Shown here one piece after another: positions 62,850 to 64,000 of a DNA stretch of 64,000 nucleotides (its first letter is position 1; each line of letters starts with the position of its first letter). The position numbers were made by a program, and so were the translations under genes. Source of the DNA: Helopsaltes ochotensis (lineage: Eukaryota; Chordata; Aves; Passeriformes; Locustellidae); assembly GCA_013400155.1 (NCBI GenBank), contig VXBM01000266.1:224775-288774 (forward strand), written 5' to 3'. The notes below the pieces were generated by a model that had not been told where the DNA came from, ran no database searches, and was given only the letters and a program-made list of their open reading frames with translations.

Positions 62850-63068
62850 CTTTTCTTGATACTGTCGTCGCGATGAATCCAGAGACTGAATGAGGGCAGT
62901 GGCATGCCCGACAAACATGGCATAACAAGTAGCCCCCACAATCATGCTCAGCATCGTTATCCAGAGGTCGGACATGCTGACGGGGGCGCGGGCTCCGTAA
63001 CCAATGCAGAGCATATGGCTCATGGCTTTGAAGAGTGCATATGAGTACTGCTTTCCCCAGGAATCGTT
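62850..63068 (-). CDS. HCN1: HCN1 exon 4: pore helix, selectivity filter, S6
   Basis: This 219-bp exon encodes 73 residues in phase 0 at both ends, from NDSWGKQYS to RRQYQEK. The acceptor is a pyrimidine-rich tract ending in TTGCAG just above 63068, and the donor is AAAG|GTAACT at 62850/62849. Residues 13-25 are the pore helix and filter (FKAMSHML-CIGYG), which gives HCN channels their weakly K+-selective conduction. Residues about 33-60 are S6, with the conserved GATCYAMFVGHATALIQ stretch that lines the inner pore and gate. The last residues (SLDSSRRQYQEK) begin the C-linker. Length and phase match the vertebrate HCN exon as I recall it. The one odd residue is Arg 27: GYGARAP here, against GYGAQAP in mammalian HCN1. 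The codons around it are unusually GC-rich. The exon is symmetric, so skipping it would keep frame but remove the pore. Confidence 0.97.
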
Positions 63069-64000
63069 CTGCAAGAAAAGAGACAAGTGACTGAGCCTGC
63101 GAGCAGCTGGAGAGAAAATTATGTTTTTACCTGTTTAGTGGGATCATACATTGCTGGTTCTGAAAGAGTAGTCTGGTAATGTATCCTCTGTGTTTGGGAA
63201 GAGATATTCCTTCTAAATTTACTAGATAGATAAAGTGTCAGAGCTCTTGACAGATAATACTTATCACAGTGAGAGGAAATAAAATTGACTATTTTATATA
63301 CATGATTATATTCTTAAATGTGGGTGCTATCCTAATTACAAAGGAGACTAAAGGTCAATTTTATTTTACAGCCCATGGCAGATAGATCAGAAAAAGTTGA
63401 CTGCTCAGACTTAACAAGTACAATAAGGTGGTATTTTGTTTTAATATGTACGTACATACTACTACTGTCCTATTTCTTTCTTTTTGGAATTGTCAATTTT
63501 AACACACAATCGTATTTACCTTAGTAGTTTCCTTTCACTTTCCAAGGACAGAAAAAAGCATTATTTATTGTAATGTCTGCTTATCTTGATTTTTTGTTGT
63601 TGTTGGTTTTGTAATATTGTGTTTATACTGGAATAATCTCAATTAAAAAGAAGTCTCTTTATTCTGCATCATAGCAAACCTTTGTTCATAGTCACAGTCT
63701 GTGGGAGTCAGCTCAAAAAAAGGTGATGCCTAGGTCCTGTATTTCAGATGTGCAGCTACCCCTTCCCAGTCTCTCTGGTAGATTAGAAGGACATGACATC
63801 TTGCTCATAAGCTTTTAAAATTGCAAAGATTTGGCAGCATCCTCCCTTCAGCTTCACAGAAAGACAGTCAAAGGGGCTGTTCCCAGCAAAAAGCAAACAC
63901 CTTAACACACTCGAGAAAGCCCTGGGACTCCTTGTCAGGTTTTTCTGTTTTCCAAGCCAAAAGAATGAAACAAGAACAAGGAGACAAACAGTGCTTGCGG
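63069..64000 (-). other. HCN1: HCN1 intron 3 (partial, acceptor side)
   Basis: These are the 932 bases upstream of exon 4 in the transcript sense. The branch and pyrimidine-rich region next to the exon (CTTGTCTCTTTTCTTGCAG in the minus sense) is a strong acceptor. No exon 3 (the S4-S5 coding exon) and no repeat is recognised before the window ends. Confidence 0.9.

Larger units (their letters stand above)
1..64000 (-). other. HCN1: HCN1 gene, internal part (exons 4-6 and flanking introns)
   Basis: Three minus-strand exons at 62850-63068, 37042-37188 and 15239-15479 join in one frame and encode pore, S6, C-linker and the first part of the CNBD of an HCN channel. HCN1 forms tetrameric Na+/K+ channels in the plasma membrane of neurons and photoreceptors that open on hyperpolarization and carry Ih; cAMP binding modulates them. 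The paralogue is HCN1 rather than HCN2-4 because the exons carry NDSWGKQYS before the filter, EENILNELNDPLRE in the C-linker and GVAGVITK in the beta-roll, where HCN2 as I recall it has NHSWSELYS, EDSILGELNGPLRE and GVVSVLTK. The gene is incomplete at both ends of the window. I looked for exon 7 (FGEICLL... to ...RRAFETVAIDRL) between 1 and 15238 and did not find it. Confidence 0.97.

Overview
This window is vertebrate nuclear DNA, almost certainly from a bird and most likely a songbird. It is AT-rich, intron-dominated sequence with several CR1 LINE fragments and avian-type solo LTRs. There is no bacterial or plasmid organisation, and most open reading frames in it are chance ORFs in intron sequence.

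The only recognisable protein-coding gene is HCN1, the hyperpolarization-activated cyclic-nucleotide-gated channel 1, transcribed from the minus strand across the whole window. Three consecutive internal coding exons are present with exact splice signals. They are exon 4 at 62850-63068 (219 bp: pore helix, CIGYG selectivity filter, S6 and start of the C-linker), exon 5 at 37042-37188 (147 bp: C-linker) and exon 6 at 15239-15479 (241 bp: end of C-linker and most of the cyclic-nucleotide-binding beta-roll). Exon numbers follow the eight-exon mammalian HCN1 gene as I recall it. The three exons encode 202 complete codons plus one base in a continuous frame. The N-terminus and S1-S5 (exons 1-3) must lie beyond position 64000. 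The end of the CNBD and the C-terminal tail (exons 7-8) must lie before position 1.

Layout: 1-15238 is part of intron 6. It holds a CR1 element at 9831-11206 with a solo LTR (10549-10835) nested inside it, plus other CR1 scraps. 15480-37041 is intron 5 (21.6 kb), with a TG/TA/CA microsatellite near 25.2 kb, an LTR-like block near 31.2-31.8 kb and a CR1 3' end at 33437-33981. 37189-62849 is intron 4 (25.7 kb), with two CR1 fragments, a 445-base assembly gap at 44664-45108 next to a T11G9 run, several short perfect hairpins and tandem repeats, and a GC-richer islet with a 142-codon ORF at 57895-58323. 63069-64000 is the start of intron 3 as seen from exon 4.

No new biological system is evident. 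The most useful observations are an arginine two residues after the CIGYG filter where mammalian HCN1 has glutamine, the datable LTR-in-CR1 nesting with both target-site repeats visible, and several small repeat or hairpin structures. HCN1 lies in human 5p, which is broadly syntenic with the avian Z chromosome, so Z-linkage is likely, but that is inference from synteny and cannot be read from the sequence.
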